A stretch of 64,000 nucleotides of DNA from Silene conica (lineage: Eukaryota; Streptophyta; Magnoliopsida; Caryophyllales; Caryophyllaceae). The translations under genes and the position numbers were made by a program. Positions 45,996 through 56,300 of this stretch are shown here, in pieces (the stretch's first letter is position 1; each line of letters opens with the position of its first letter). The DNA lies in assembly GCA_029255685.2 (NCBI GenBank), contig CM055315.2, positions 71,515,681 to 71,579,680 on the forward strand, read 5' to 3'. Under the pieces are notes generated by a model. The model had not been told where the DNA came from. It was given only the letters and a program-made list of their open reading frames with translations, and did not search any database.

Positions 45996-47395
45996 ACATA
46001 ATCACTATGAAGATAGTGGGAGTTATTAAACTATAAGATAGTAATATGGAATTCAGTGGGAGAAAAATTATTAAGGAAACGAAACCTACCATTTAGAGAG
46101 AATGGTGATTCTTTAAAGGTTAAAGAATATAAGGTTTTCAATTCTAGATGAATATATGTTAAGAACATAAATCATAAGTGAGTTTATTATATGATAATGA
46201 AACGTCACCGATCAGTTAACAAGGTTTGGATTTGAATCCGAGATATGAAAATGTTAATTCATATAACCTTGATCAAAATCCCATAAGTTGAAATAAAGTC
46301 CTATTTCGATATAAGTTTTTCGAGGAGAACTAAGAGATCGAATCTAGGATTAACTACGATATGAATTCTAGTACAATATGACTATGTTCATGAGGATGAC
46401 ATGTCATAAGTTTTAGGAAAACAGTGGGAGCTTCCTTAAAGTAAGGAGACTCGAGTCGAGTATAAGAGACTTGAAGTGTACTTGAATTAGTTCATATTAT
46501 ACAAGATAATATGAGTCAAAAGGAAACCGAAATTTGTAGGTTTAAAAGATGTGAAGATAGGGTATATTCACATAATAAACCATTAATACAAATTGATGTA
46601 TGATCATCAAAGATTGTTTATGTGGAGCAACAATATCGTATTGATTGTTCGCACATAACAATCACTCTTATCGTTTGAGTTATTATTATTATTAACTCAC
46701 AATTTATACTTTGTGAAATCCAAATGGGTTGTAAGAGACAATTTGAACCCCGTAAAGTGAACTGGATTAACTTAGTATAGCCCATAGTCGCTTGTATGAG
46801 GTGACGTCTCGAAGCGACTACAATGTGAGACGATTGATGGCAAGTTCAAAAGTCATAGAGTCATATGGGATGACTAGTCGATCACATCGGCAGACTGTGT
46901 AACACTCTGTTAGGCATATAGTGACCACTTATAGAGTTCTGGAAATTTTATAATTAGCCTGGTCGTGGCGAGAGCTACTATATTATTCACATAAGTCGAT
47001 TCTTTGACTTGAGACTGTTCGCCCAAGGTGACACAGCCTCAGATTGACTTTGATTTTAGCTCTACGATCAACCGTTAAAGGGGGTCAAATGGGCTTCTTT
47101 TGGGTCATGATGGACTGTGTTAGTCGAAGGGAACAGTAGGATAGGAATTGTCCAACCCCTTGTCAGGGTTGTCTTAAATCTCAAGGCCACTCGAGGAGAA
47201 GTTTAACTGGAAATGCGTGGCCACGCTCGGAAGGTATCTATGGTAGATAATTCCGGTCAAAACATTTAAATCTCCAGATCGAGAAAAACCGCTCAAGATA
47301 TGATCAAATGCAAGTACGACCTGGAAGACACCTTGCATTGAGTGGGAGATGATGTAATAGGACAAGAGAATTGGTGACGCACACTTGTCGAGGAC

Positions 47396-47406
47396 AAGTG
47401 GGAGAT
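47396..47406 (+). promoter_or_regulatory. Polypurine tract of element D
   Basis: AAGTGGGAGAT directly before the 3' LTR, nearly the same as the inner tract of element C. Confidence 0.85.
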
Positions 47407-48618
47407 TGTTGGGGAATGTGTGTCCTCAACAATGGTGCGATCACGACAGTGATAAAATCATTGTCATGAATATTATGAAATGAATATGCAAGGGACGATC
47501 CAATATTGATTTAGTCAACTGACCAACATTAATCGGTAATGATTGGCTGACTAGAGTTTAACATTACTGTCGTATAACGGTGGTGGTCAGTTGATCCCTT
47601 TAGGTCACACCTCTAGGACTGACCCCTTAAACGTATATTGATTAATTGTATAGGATACAGATTGATCGATATTCTTAAAACCGTATATTGAGAAATTAGA
47701 GGTTGAATCTTAAAGTAAGATTTATACTTGAAATTGAAATGTATCAATTGTCAAATGTTAATCGGTATTTATGAAATATCGAGATTAGTATAATGAATGG
47801 TTCATGGTTATGACAAACGTTGTTAACATATCGTATCGACGATTATTACGATAACCATATGTTGGGACAGTGATTTCGAATCACTCAATGATTTGTTAAA
47901 TGTGATTTAATTAATTTAGAAATATAATTTACGTGATAAATTTATATTTCAAATTAATACAATTGTCATGTCACATAAGATGTTACGTAATTGTACAAAT
48001 TATAAAACGTAAAATGAAAGTACATCTTACGTTTATAAGTGCCGGTTTTAGTGGTAATGTTTTATGGGTTGATATATGATATTAATACCCTAAAAACATA
48101 TTGAGTAAATAGCCTTAATACCTAAGGTTATGTGCAAGACACAAATTGACTCTTTCACTACCCTAGACCTTGTGTCTCACGGCCAAACCCAACCCCAACC
48201 ATCCCATTCTATAAATATGTCATAACACACATATTCAAAGACTAATGAAAACCTAGCATCTTTCTAGTGTGAGAAAGTTTACTACAACCTCAATAATATT
48301 ATCTTCATAATATTATCTATAATACTACCATTAGTATTAGTGTACGGTTTTGACCTAAATCCGACTCCTAGCTCGGGTTCGGTTTCGGGTTCGATTTAAG
48401 GGTAAGTCTTGGTGCGCACTCATTGGAGGCAAGCTTACTTGGTTGCTCTTGGAGGATCGTCCTTAGCATATTTCGGACCGGTTGTAAGAATACGATTCTC
48501 ATTATTTCTGCTTTTATTTTGCATGCATAAGATCGACTAATTTAATATGAGATTAATTAGTATATTAGTAAGACTAATAATATGAACTAGCTAGTATGAC
48601 TACCTAAGAGTTCCAACA
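47407..48618 (+). repeat. 3' LTR of element D
   Basis: A 1,212-bp copy of 40514-41725 with about seven substitutions. Confidence 0.95.
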
Positions 48619-48623
48619 GCACT

Positions 48624-50137
48624 TACCTCGCACACGGAGCCACACAATTTTAAAGAGGCTGTGCGGAGTAGTGAGTGGCGTACGGCTATGGAGGACGAGA
48701 TGCGAGCCTTAATTGCTAATGAAACGTGGGTTATGGAGCCTTTGCCAGAGGGTAAGAAAGCATTAGGGAGCAAGTGGCTATATAAAATCAAATATAAGTC
48801 TGATTCGTCTATTGAACGCTTTAAAGCTCGTTTGGTTGTGTTCGGTAATCACCAAATTGAGGGGGTGGACTATGCTGAAACGTTTGCTCCGGTCGCAAAA
48901 ATGACTACAGTTCGTACCTTCCTCTCTGTGGCGTCTGCTAGAAATTGGCACTTGCATCAAATGGATGTCCATAATGCCTTCCTTCACGGTGATTTAGAGG
49001 AGGAGGTGTATATGCGATTACCTCCCGGGTTTACTGCTCCCAAGCCCGGCCTCGTTTGTCGACTAAAAAAATCTCTTTATGGGTTTAAACAAGCCCCTCG
49101 GTGCTGGTTTGCCAAGCTCGGCATGGCATTGAAGCAATATGGGTTCTCTCAAAGCTACAATGATTATTCATTGTTCACCTATGTTACGGGTACGGTACGC
49201 CTTAACGTATTAATTTATGTGGATGACCTCCTTGTCTCTGGTAATGATTTGCCTTCACTTGTCGCATTCAAAGACTATTTACACAAGTGCTTCCATATGA
49301 AAGACTTGGGCGAATTGAAATACTTTTTTGGTATTGAAGTGGCGCGCAACTCGGATGGTATTTTCTTATGTCAACGAAAATATACCCTTGACATCATAAA
49401 GAAGTTGGGCTCCTTGGGTGTAAGCCTGCACCTACCCCTCTCGAGCAACATCATCACCTAGGGAGGAGTGAGAGCGCACCTATGTTGAACCCGGAGCCCT
49501 ATCGCCGTTTGGTGGGTAGATTGGTGTAGTTAGCAGCTACTCGTCCGGACTTGTCTTACACCGTGATGATCATTGGCATGCTGCACTTCGCACCGTTCGT
49601 TATCTCAAAGGTACTCCTGGACAAGGTATTTTATTACCTTCTCGTTCCGACATGAAATTAACTGGTTGGTGTGACTCGGATTGGGGCAAATGTCCAGAGA
49701 GTCGTCGGTCATTGTCGGGCTGGCTTGTCTATTTTGGTACGTCTCATGTGGCATGGAAGACCAAAAAGCAACCCACCGTTTCGTTGTCTTCCGCCGAGGC
49801 TGAGTATCGGGCCCTTCGTGCTATAACTGGTGAAATTAAGTGGCTCAAAGGTCTTCTTGGTGACTTGGGCATTACATATTCCACTCCTGTGCAAATTTAT
49901 AATGATAGTAAGTCGGCTCTCCATATAGCTCAGAACCCGGTGTTTCACGAGCGTACCAAACATATTGAGATCGATTGCCACTTTGTTCGGGATGCTATTA
50001 AAGACGGTCTTATTTCTCCGTCATACGTCTCTACCTCGGTTCAACTAGCGGATGTGCTTACTAAAGCTCTTGGTATTTCTCAATTTCAGTTGTTAACCCG
50101 CAAGTTTGGCATTGTGAATTTGTATGCTCCAACTTGA
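48624..50137 (+). pseudogene. Ale-type element: reverse transcriptase and RNase H
   Basis: The frame resumes before RSSEWRTAMEDEM and gives SKWLYKIKYKSD, KARLVVFGNHQIEGVDY, QMDVHNAFLHGDLEEEVYM, SLYGFKQAPRCW and the active site YVDDLLVSGND. It stops near 49461. From about 49652 another frame gives RNase H: WCDSDWGKCPESRRSLSG, SSAEAEYRAL, YNDSKSALHIAQNPVFHERTKHIEIDCH (quoted in part) and DVLTKALG. One or more frameshifts lie between. Catalytic residues are in place. Confidence 0.92.
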
Positions 50138-50146
50138 GGGGGGGGG
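50136..50146 (+). promoter_or_regulatory. Polypurine tract of the Ale-type element
   Basis: GAGGGGGGGGG directly precedes the 3' LTR. Confidence 0.85.
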
Positions 50147-50241
50147 TAATAGTCTAGCATATAAGCATATAGCATAACATTTTGTATTACGTAAGGCCCA
50201 TGTATGAGAAACGTTGTCTTGGGCCGTATACAACCCTAGCA
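50147..50241 (+). repeat. 3' LTR of the Ale-type element, first 95 bp
   Basis: It matches 17397-17491 and is cut by the chromovirus; TAGCA at its end is the chromovirus target duplication. Confidence 0.93.
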
Positions 50242-51199
50242 TGTAACATCCCGTATTTTCGTAAAATCTAATTTAAGCGTTTTTAAATTATTTTAAGTAA
50301 TAAAATAATAATTTAATAATTTATTTCGAAAGGTTTTAATATAATAGGTAAGATCCGTCTTAAGAACCTCAAGTCCTTAAGACGAATACAATTTGGCAAG
50401 GTTAAGTTCCCGTATCTTAAATATCCGTTCAAATGTCCGACCCGTTTAATTGACCCGGAAAGGACAGTCCATAAAACCCCCCATAAACCCTTCCATCGAC
50501 ACAATTGCATCCCCTTCATTTCATTTCACTGTAAACATAATCCTCACAAAACCTCCATTTTATTCATCTCTTTTTGAGGAATTCTTCATCATCCGTCGAT
50601 CAAATTGAGGTAACGATAACATTTCCGGAATCCTTGTTCAATTTCCAATCCATCTATCACTTCCGTTTCTCAATTCCTCCATTTCGAAAATTGGCCTGTT
50701 TTACACAAACTCCGTTTTTGTGTTCTTAAACCCGTTTTTCATGTTTGTAGGTGAAGGATTGGACAACCCGGACATCGATAGCTACATTGTGGAGGAAGAT
50801 CTCTAGCCGGAAAGCTTGAAAGGTGACGATAATGAGAAACTCGGCCTTTATGTGTATATTAGCACTTTTGTTGTGTTTCTTATGTTGATTCTGATTTTTG
50901 TTAAAATATGTTGTTTAACGGACTTAGTATCATGTTTAGGATGTTGAATATGTGGAGAATTCATACCTAAAGATGTTGTTTTATGTTCATATGTGATTTC
51001 AGTTTTTCTCAAAGTTCAGACGGATACATTGATTTTATCATTTGAGGATTGTTATGGGATTTGATGCTGGTAGAAAGTAATGTTGAATGATTAGAAATGT
51101 TGGGCAAATCATATTGTAGCAATCATTGAAGTTTTGGAGTCGATTTGTGATGTTTCCGTTTAAGCTGAAAATCCCGATTTTGCGTATCAGGCTCTCTGA

Positions 51200-51588
51200 G
51201 CCGGTCGACCGACCGGCCGCCGGTCGACCGGCTGGGAGCGTGTCTTGGTATTTTTCGTATTTCGTAGAAACTTGGCTTGGGACTGCCAGCCGGCCGACCG
51301 GCTGCCTGCCGACCGGCTGGTGGTCACTTATGATGTGTTTGTGTCGTTTTGCGCGAACTTAGGAAAGAAAGGGAGCCCAGCCGGCAGACCGACCGCCTGC
51401 CAGCCGGCTGGGAGTGCATGTGGTTTGGTTTACGAATTAGTGAAGGCAAGGGAAATGGGTTCCCAGCCGGCCGACCGGCTGCCTGCCGACCGGCTGGGAG
51501 GCCTTTGTGTTGTTTCGTTTTGGAAAAGAAAGAAGGAAGGCTGAGAGGTCACCAGCCGGCCGACCGGCTGCCTGCCGACCGGCTGGGG
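51200..51588. repeat. Five GC-rich inverted-repeat blocks in the chromovirus 5' LTR
   Basis: Blocks of about 35 bp start near 51200, 51287, 51376, 51472 and 51551. Most have outer arms CCAGCCGG/CCGGCTGG and inner GCCGACCGGC words, so each can form a hairpin. The same set lies in the 3' LTR at about 58818-59206. Short open frames here (translating as PADRLPADRL) are by-products of the repeat. Confidence 0.9.
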
Positions 51589-51749
51589 ACCCCTGTAGGC
51601 TATTTTGAGGTTTTCGTAATTTGATTGTAACTTTCAAACGGTTAATCGGTTTTACTTGAAACTTGTTTTGTGTACCTTTGACATGTATTTGAGGTCCCCG
51701 GAGGATGGGCAACATTATATTGGGTTCGGGAATATGGTAAGGATAGAGA

Positions 51750-51790
51750 CCCCCCGGTCGGGCAACCGAAAGGGAAACCGGCTCTCCCTC
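51750..51790 (+). other. Small stem with GCAA tetraloop, upstream of the array
   Basis: TCGG (51758-51761), GCAA, CCGA (51766-51769) sit between a C run and AAAGGGAAACCGGCTCTCC. A second version lies downstream of the array at 52625-52638. Confidence 0.75.
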
Positions 51791-51881
51791 ATCTTAGTTC
51801 TCGAGGTCAATTAAGTGTTGATTAGAAGTTAAAGGTAGAACTATAGAGTAGTTCATAGACTTGAATGATATTGTTTTGATG

Positions 51882-52473
51882 CGTATTAAGTTATGCCTTA
51901 AGCTGGCCTCTGAACTTAATACGTGAACTTTTTGTCGTGTATGGGAACATGCGTTGAGTTTTCGCCTCTGAGTTCCATACATGTCTGTTTGTCGTGTCTG
52001 GGACATGCGTTGAGTTTTCGCCTCTGAGTCCAAACATGTATGTGTGATCGCGTCAGGACATGCCTTAAGCTGGCCTCTGAGTCTGACGAGTAGAGCAACT
52101 GCACGACGGGGCAGTCAGGTTGTCATACCTTACCCGGAGTGCAGGTGTTTGGTGCTAGAACATGCGTTGAGTTTTCGCCTCTGAGTCTAGTATCTTGTAA
52201 TGTGGTAGGGGAACATGCGTTGAGTTTTCGCCTCTGAGTTCCTTACTTGTGATAGTGAATTGAATGTTAGTCCATGCGTTGAGTTTTCGCCTCTGAGTCT
52301 AATGTTCAGTGATAGCCGGTCCATGCGTTGAGTTTTCGCCTCTGAGTCCTTGCTTGATATTGTGAACTTGGTATTTAGGTTATGCGTTAAGATGTCGCCT
52401 CTGAACCTTTATACTTGCTGAATTATTTAGTACCTAGGTTATGCGTTAAGATGTCGCCTCTGAACCTTTGTAC
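51882..52473 (+). repeat. Array of ten stem-loops with conserved loop and varying stems
   Basis: Each unit has a loop of 20-23 bases (ATGCGTTGAG...CGCCTCTGA, or ATGCCTTAAG...GGCCTCTG, or ATGCGTTAAG...CGCCTCTG) between complementary arms whose sequence changes from unit to unit: CGTATTAAGTT/AACTTAATACG (51882/51913), GTATGGGAAC/GTTCCATAC (51939/51972), CGTCAGGAC/GTCTGACG (52051/52081), TGCTAGAAC/GTCTAGTA (52153/52185), GTAGGGGAAC/GTTCCTTAC (52205/52238), GTATTTAGGTT/AACCTTTATAC (52371/52404), GTACCTAGGTT/AACCTTTGTAC (52430/52463). Units near 51996, 52263 and 52313 are weaker. Several share a bulged base. The 3' LTR repeats the array at 59500-60091. Confidence 0.88.
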
Positions 52474-52560
52474 TTGCTGTTTTATATCTGCTTGCCTTGA
52501 TGATGGTACAGTGTCAGATATGTATAGTATGTTATTGTTGTTATATGAGTTGTGGTTAAA

Positions 52561-52688
52561 TCATCCAAGGCATTGGATGACTCTTAGTTCGGTTTCATAA
52601 ATAATTGGATTGAAAGACCCCCCGACTGGGTAACCAGTAGGGAAACCGGCTCTCCCTCCTATTTGTTTATGAAGTTAGTTGAGAGCCG
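52561..52688 (+). other. Conserved hairpins downstream of the array
   Basis: Hairpin TCATCCAA/TTGGATGA with loop GGCA (52561-52580); stem ACTGG-GTAA-CCAGT (52625-52638); long-range arms CGGCTCTC (52647-52654) and GAGAGCCG (52681-52688). All three recur in the LTR at 1-1244 with other bases in the tetraloop stem (CCGG-GCAA-CCGG, 706-717). Confidence 0.8.
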
Positions 52689-53193
52689 TGCATGATATTC
52701 GCATGATAGTAAGAGATCAGATGATGAGATGTTTATGCTTCACATGTTGATATATGTTGGAGTGTTCTGTATTGTTTATATGTTACGTGTTGTCACAAAA
52801 GGTGGCTAGGAGAACTCTAGTCACTCCCCACTGATTGTGGTGTACATGTTTTCATGTATGTAGGTACATGCAGGGTTGGAGATCGGGGTTACAGGAGAGC
52901 TAGCGAGTGATGATCCATTCATCAGTTGACTTACCCGTTTACGCTTAGCTAGACTCTTAGACTTTTTTTGTTTTTGTTTTGGTGCCGGTAGGGATGTTCC
53001 ATCCCCGGCTGATGTATTTATTTTATGTTTCAGTTTGATACTTAGTACTGTTACTTATCTATTTGGTTTCAGTTTCAGTATACGTTTCAGTCTAAGACTT
53101 CTCGCATGTTTCATCTTTAAAAAGTTTTATTTCCGCTGCATGTTTGGTACTTTTATGTGTTTATATTTCCGCTTTCGCGAGGGGTTTTACAGT

Positions 53194-53205
53194 TGGTATC
53201 AGAGC
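53194..53205 (+). promoter_or_regulatory. Primer binding site of the chromovirus
   Basis: TGGTATCAGAGC starts two bases after the 5' LTR. Confidence 0.94.
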
Positions 53206-53357
53206 ATTATTGCTCCCGACGCACTCATGTGACCCCCAACCTTAACTTGACCAGATAAATAAATAATGAATGAGAGATGGGTAGATCTAAGGACTTATCT
53301 TGTAGTCTATTTGTGATTGCTAATTGTTAAGCTAATCCTTATTTTCTCTTTTAAAGG

Positions 53358-56300
53358 ATGGTGAGACCTAGAGCTGCTGATAACATCGTACTGCAAGCAA
53401 TTCAGCATTTGCTTGAGACTCAGAGACAGCAAGCAGAGAATGTTCCACCTCCTCCACCGCCGGGTGGCGAGACTAATCGTCCGGGTAGCTTTTCCTGGAT
53501 TGCCTCTCAGATGTCCAGAAGCCATGTTAGGACCTATGGAGGCGAGGCTGACCCAGTAGCCCTCACAGAGTGGTTCAGAGAGATGGAAAAGAGCTTCACC
53601 TTGTACTCAGTCGTTAGGGAGGATAGAGTGCGTTTAGCCGCTCACTTCCTGACATTGGAGGCTGACCGTTGGTGGGCATTGACTGGACCTACCGCTATTC
53701 TTGACCCGATGTTCGATTGGGAGGCTTTCAAAGACAGGATCGAGGCGAGGTTCTACCCCAAGGAGTTGAGATCGCAGAGGTTGAAAGAATTTATGGATTT
53801 GAAGCAAGGCAAGATGACCGTTCAGGAGTTTACTGACAAGTTCAACCAGTTAGCTCACTTTGCATCGAGATTTGTTCGTGATGAGGCTGAGAGAGTGTAT
53901 TTCTACCGAGGGAAGCTAGGGCCGAGGATTGAGAGTATGGTTCGTCGTGACTCTACTTCTTTTGTGGAGGTGTATGATGATGCTATTTGGGCCGAGAGTT
54001 CTATTCGTGCCATAGATGCTGAGACCCGTGCCGCTACTTCTAGTGTGACTCCTCACCAGAGATCCGTGTACCAGGGGAAGAGACCATTTGTTCCTTCTAC
54101 TTCTTCGCCTTCTTCTCAGAAGAAGCGTTTTGAGAGGTTCTCTGCTCCAGTTGCTAAGACCACATTTCACACCAACACTGCTTCTATTGTTTGCCGCCGT
54201 TGTGGTAAACCGCTTCATCCAGGGTTTGATTGCTTCAAGAATGCCTATAAGTGTTATACGTGTAATGGATATGGGCATAGATCCTTTGATTGTCCTGAGA
54301 AGGATACTGTTCTTGGCAAGGCTGCCACTGCTGCTGCAGCGACCAGAGGAGGAAAGCCGAACGGGAAGATCTTCGTGATGACTAGAGCTGAGGCAGAGGC
54401 TCATCCAGACATTGTTGCCGGTATCTTTTCTGTTCTTGGTGCTGAGTGCCTTATTTTATTCGATACTGGAGCTTCTTTGTCATTTATATCGACTCAGTTC
54501 GCCGACCGTCTAGCTCTTGAGTCTTCATTGGTTGAGGAGACTTCTATTTCCTTACCTTCTGGAGACGTGTTTTCCTGCTCTTCGTCCCATAGGGATGTTC
54601 CTATTATTATTGGTCAAGCCACATTTCCAGCGGACTTACTGAGATTTCCTCTCGAGGAGTTTGACATTATCCTCGGTATGGATTGGTTATCGCGATACCA
54701 TGCTCGCTTCGAGTGTCGCGACCAGAAAATCTGCTTGAGGAGTTCTTCAGGAGTTCGTGTTTCCTATAGGGGAACTCGCCCTCAAAGGGGTGTTCGTGTT
54801 ATCTCTTCGATGAAAGCTTCTCATCTTCTTAGGAAGGGTTGCCAAGCCTTCCTGTGTGTTGTTACAGCTGCTAAACCATCGCTACCGAAGCTTGAAGATG
54901 TAGCCATTGTTCGTGAGTATCCGGATGTGTTCCCAGATGACTTGCCAGGGATACCACCAGAGAGAGATGTGGAGTTTACTATTGAGCTTGTTCCAGGTAC
55001 CGGACCGATTTCTAAAGCTCCTTACCGTATGGCTCTGCCAGAGTTGAAAGAGTTGAAGCAGCAATTGGAAGAGATGATCGAGAAAGGTTTCATTAGACCG
55101 AGTGCTTCTCCGTGGGGTGCTCCCGTTTTGTTCGTTAAGAAGAAAGATGGTTCCATGAGATTGTGCATTGACTATAGAGAACTGAACCGAGTGACCGTGA
55201 AGAATCAATATCCTTTGCCTAGGATAGATGATTTGTTTGATCAGTTGAGAGGTGCTTCGAGGTTTTCTAAGATTGATCTTCGATCGGGTTATCATCAGAT
55301 TCCAGTGAGAGAGGCTGATATTGCAAAGACTGCTTTTCGTACCAGATATGGGCATTTTGAGTTTGTAGTTATGCCATTTGGGTTGACTAATGCACCGGCG
55401 ATTTTTATGGATCAGATGAACCGTACCTTCAGTGAGTATCTTGACACTTGTGTTGTGGTGTTTATCGATGACATCTTGATATATTCGAAGACCGATGAGG
55501 AACATGCTGAGCATCTTCGATTGATTCTAGGGATTCTGCGCAGACAGAAATGGTTCGCAAAGTTTTCGAAGTGTGAATTTTGGCTCTCGAAGGTTGCCTT
55601 TTTAGGACATGTGATATCCAGCGAGGGTGTGATGGTAGATCCCGCGAAGATAGAGGCTGTGGTTGATTGGGAGAGTCCCAAGGATGTTGGAGAGATCCGT
55701 AGCTTTTTGGGTTTGGCTGGTTATTATCGTAGATTCGTTGAGGATTTCTCTAGGTTGGCTCGCCCGATGACTCAGTTGCTGAAGAAAGAAGCCAAATTTG
55801 TGTGGACCGACAAGTGTGAGAGTTCTTTCCAGGAGTTGAAGACCAGATTGACTTCCGCCCCCGTGTTAGCTTTGCCAGAGATCGGAGTGGATTTTGATGT
55901 GTATTGTGATGCTTCGATGTTAGGGCTTGGATGCGTACTGATGCAGAGTGGTAAGGTGATAGCCTATTCATCTAGACAGTTGAGAGTTCATGAGGTGAAC
56001 TATCCGACTCATGACTTGGAGTTGGCCGCAGTCGTTCATGCTTTGAAGATGTGGCGTCATTACCTGATTGGATCCCATTGCCGTATTTTCACAGATCACA
56101 AGAGTCTTAAGTACATTTTTACTCAGAAAGACCTTAACATGAGACAGAGACGTTGGCTAGAGTTGGTGAAAGATTACGACATTGAGTTGTTATATCATGA
56201 GGGAAAAGCCAATGTAGTTGCAGATGCGCTTAGCCGCAAGACTTCTCACTCGATGAGTGCCATGAGAGTATTGCCCGATGAGTTGTGTTCCGAGTTCCGG

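Larger units (their letters stand above)
44886..47406 (+). other. Non-coding 3' interior of element D
   Basis: About 2.5 kb with stops in all frames. It holds a three-copy tandem repeat at 45861-45995 and ends with the polypurine tract AAGTGGGAGAT (47396-47406). Its origin is not recognisable. Confidence 0.7.
40514..48618 (+). mobile_element. Element D: LTR retrotransposon with gag only
   Basis: Target duplication GCACT is perfect (40509-40513 and 48619-48623). LTRs are 1,212 bp each and differ at about seven positions. It has an exact initiator-Met primer site and a purine tract, but between the LTRs only a copia-type Gag frame is present; 44886-47406 is non-coding and no protease, integrase or reverse transcriptase motif was seen. 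It fits the TR-GAG class of non-autonomous elements. Confidence 0.92.
50242..53191 (+). repeat. 5' LTR of the chromovirus
   Basis: It starts TGTAACATCC and ends GGGGTTTTACA. The first half holds five GC-rich inverted-repeat blocks, the second half a ten-unit stem-loop array and conserved small hairpins. Confidence 0.96.

Noticed and set aside
51245-51624. Short frames with repeated PADRLPADRL peptides
   Set aside because: They are translations of GC-rich inverted repeats in an LTR, are open in several frames, and lack a start context or homology.
51750-51790. Possible self-cleaving ribozyme in the C-rich LTR block
   Set aside because: I looked for hammerhead core words on both strands and did not find them; the fold seems simpler than any ribozyme class I can name.
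51882-52473. CRISPR-like look: repeated 20-23-base words with variable spacers
   Set aside because: The variable parts are paired arms, spacing is irregular, and the block is inside a plant LTR duplicated at 59500-60091.
53916-54404. A 162-codon minus-strand frame
   Set aside because: Antisense shadow of the chromovirus Gag end.
54882-55514. A 210-codon minus-strand frame
   Set aside because: It is an antisense shadow of the chromovirus reverse transcriptase.
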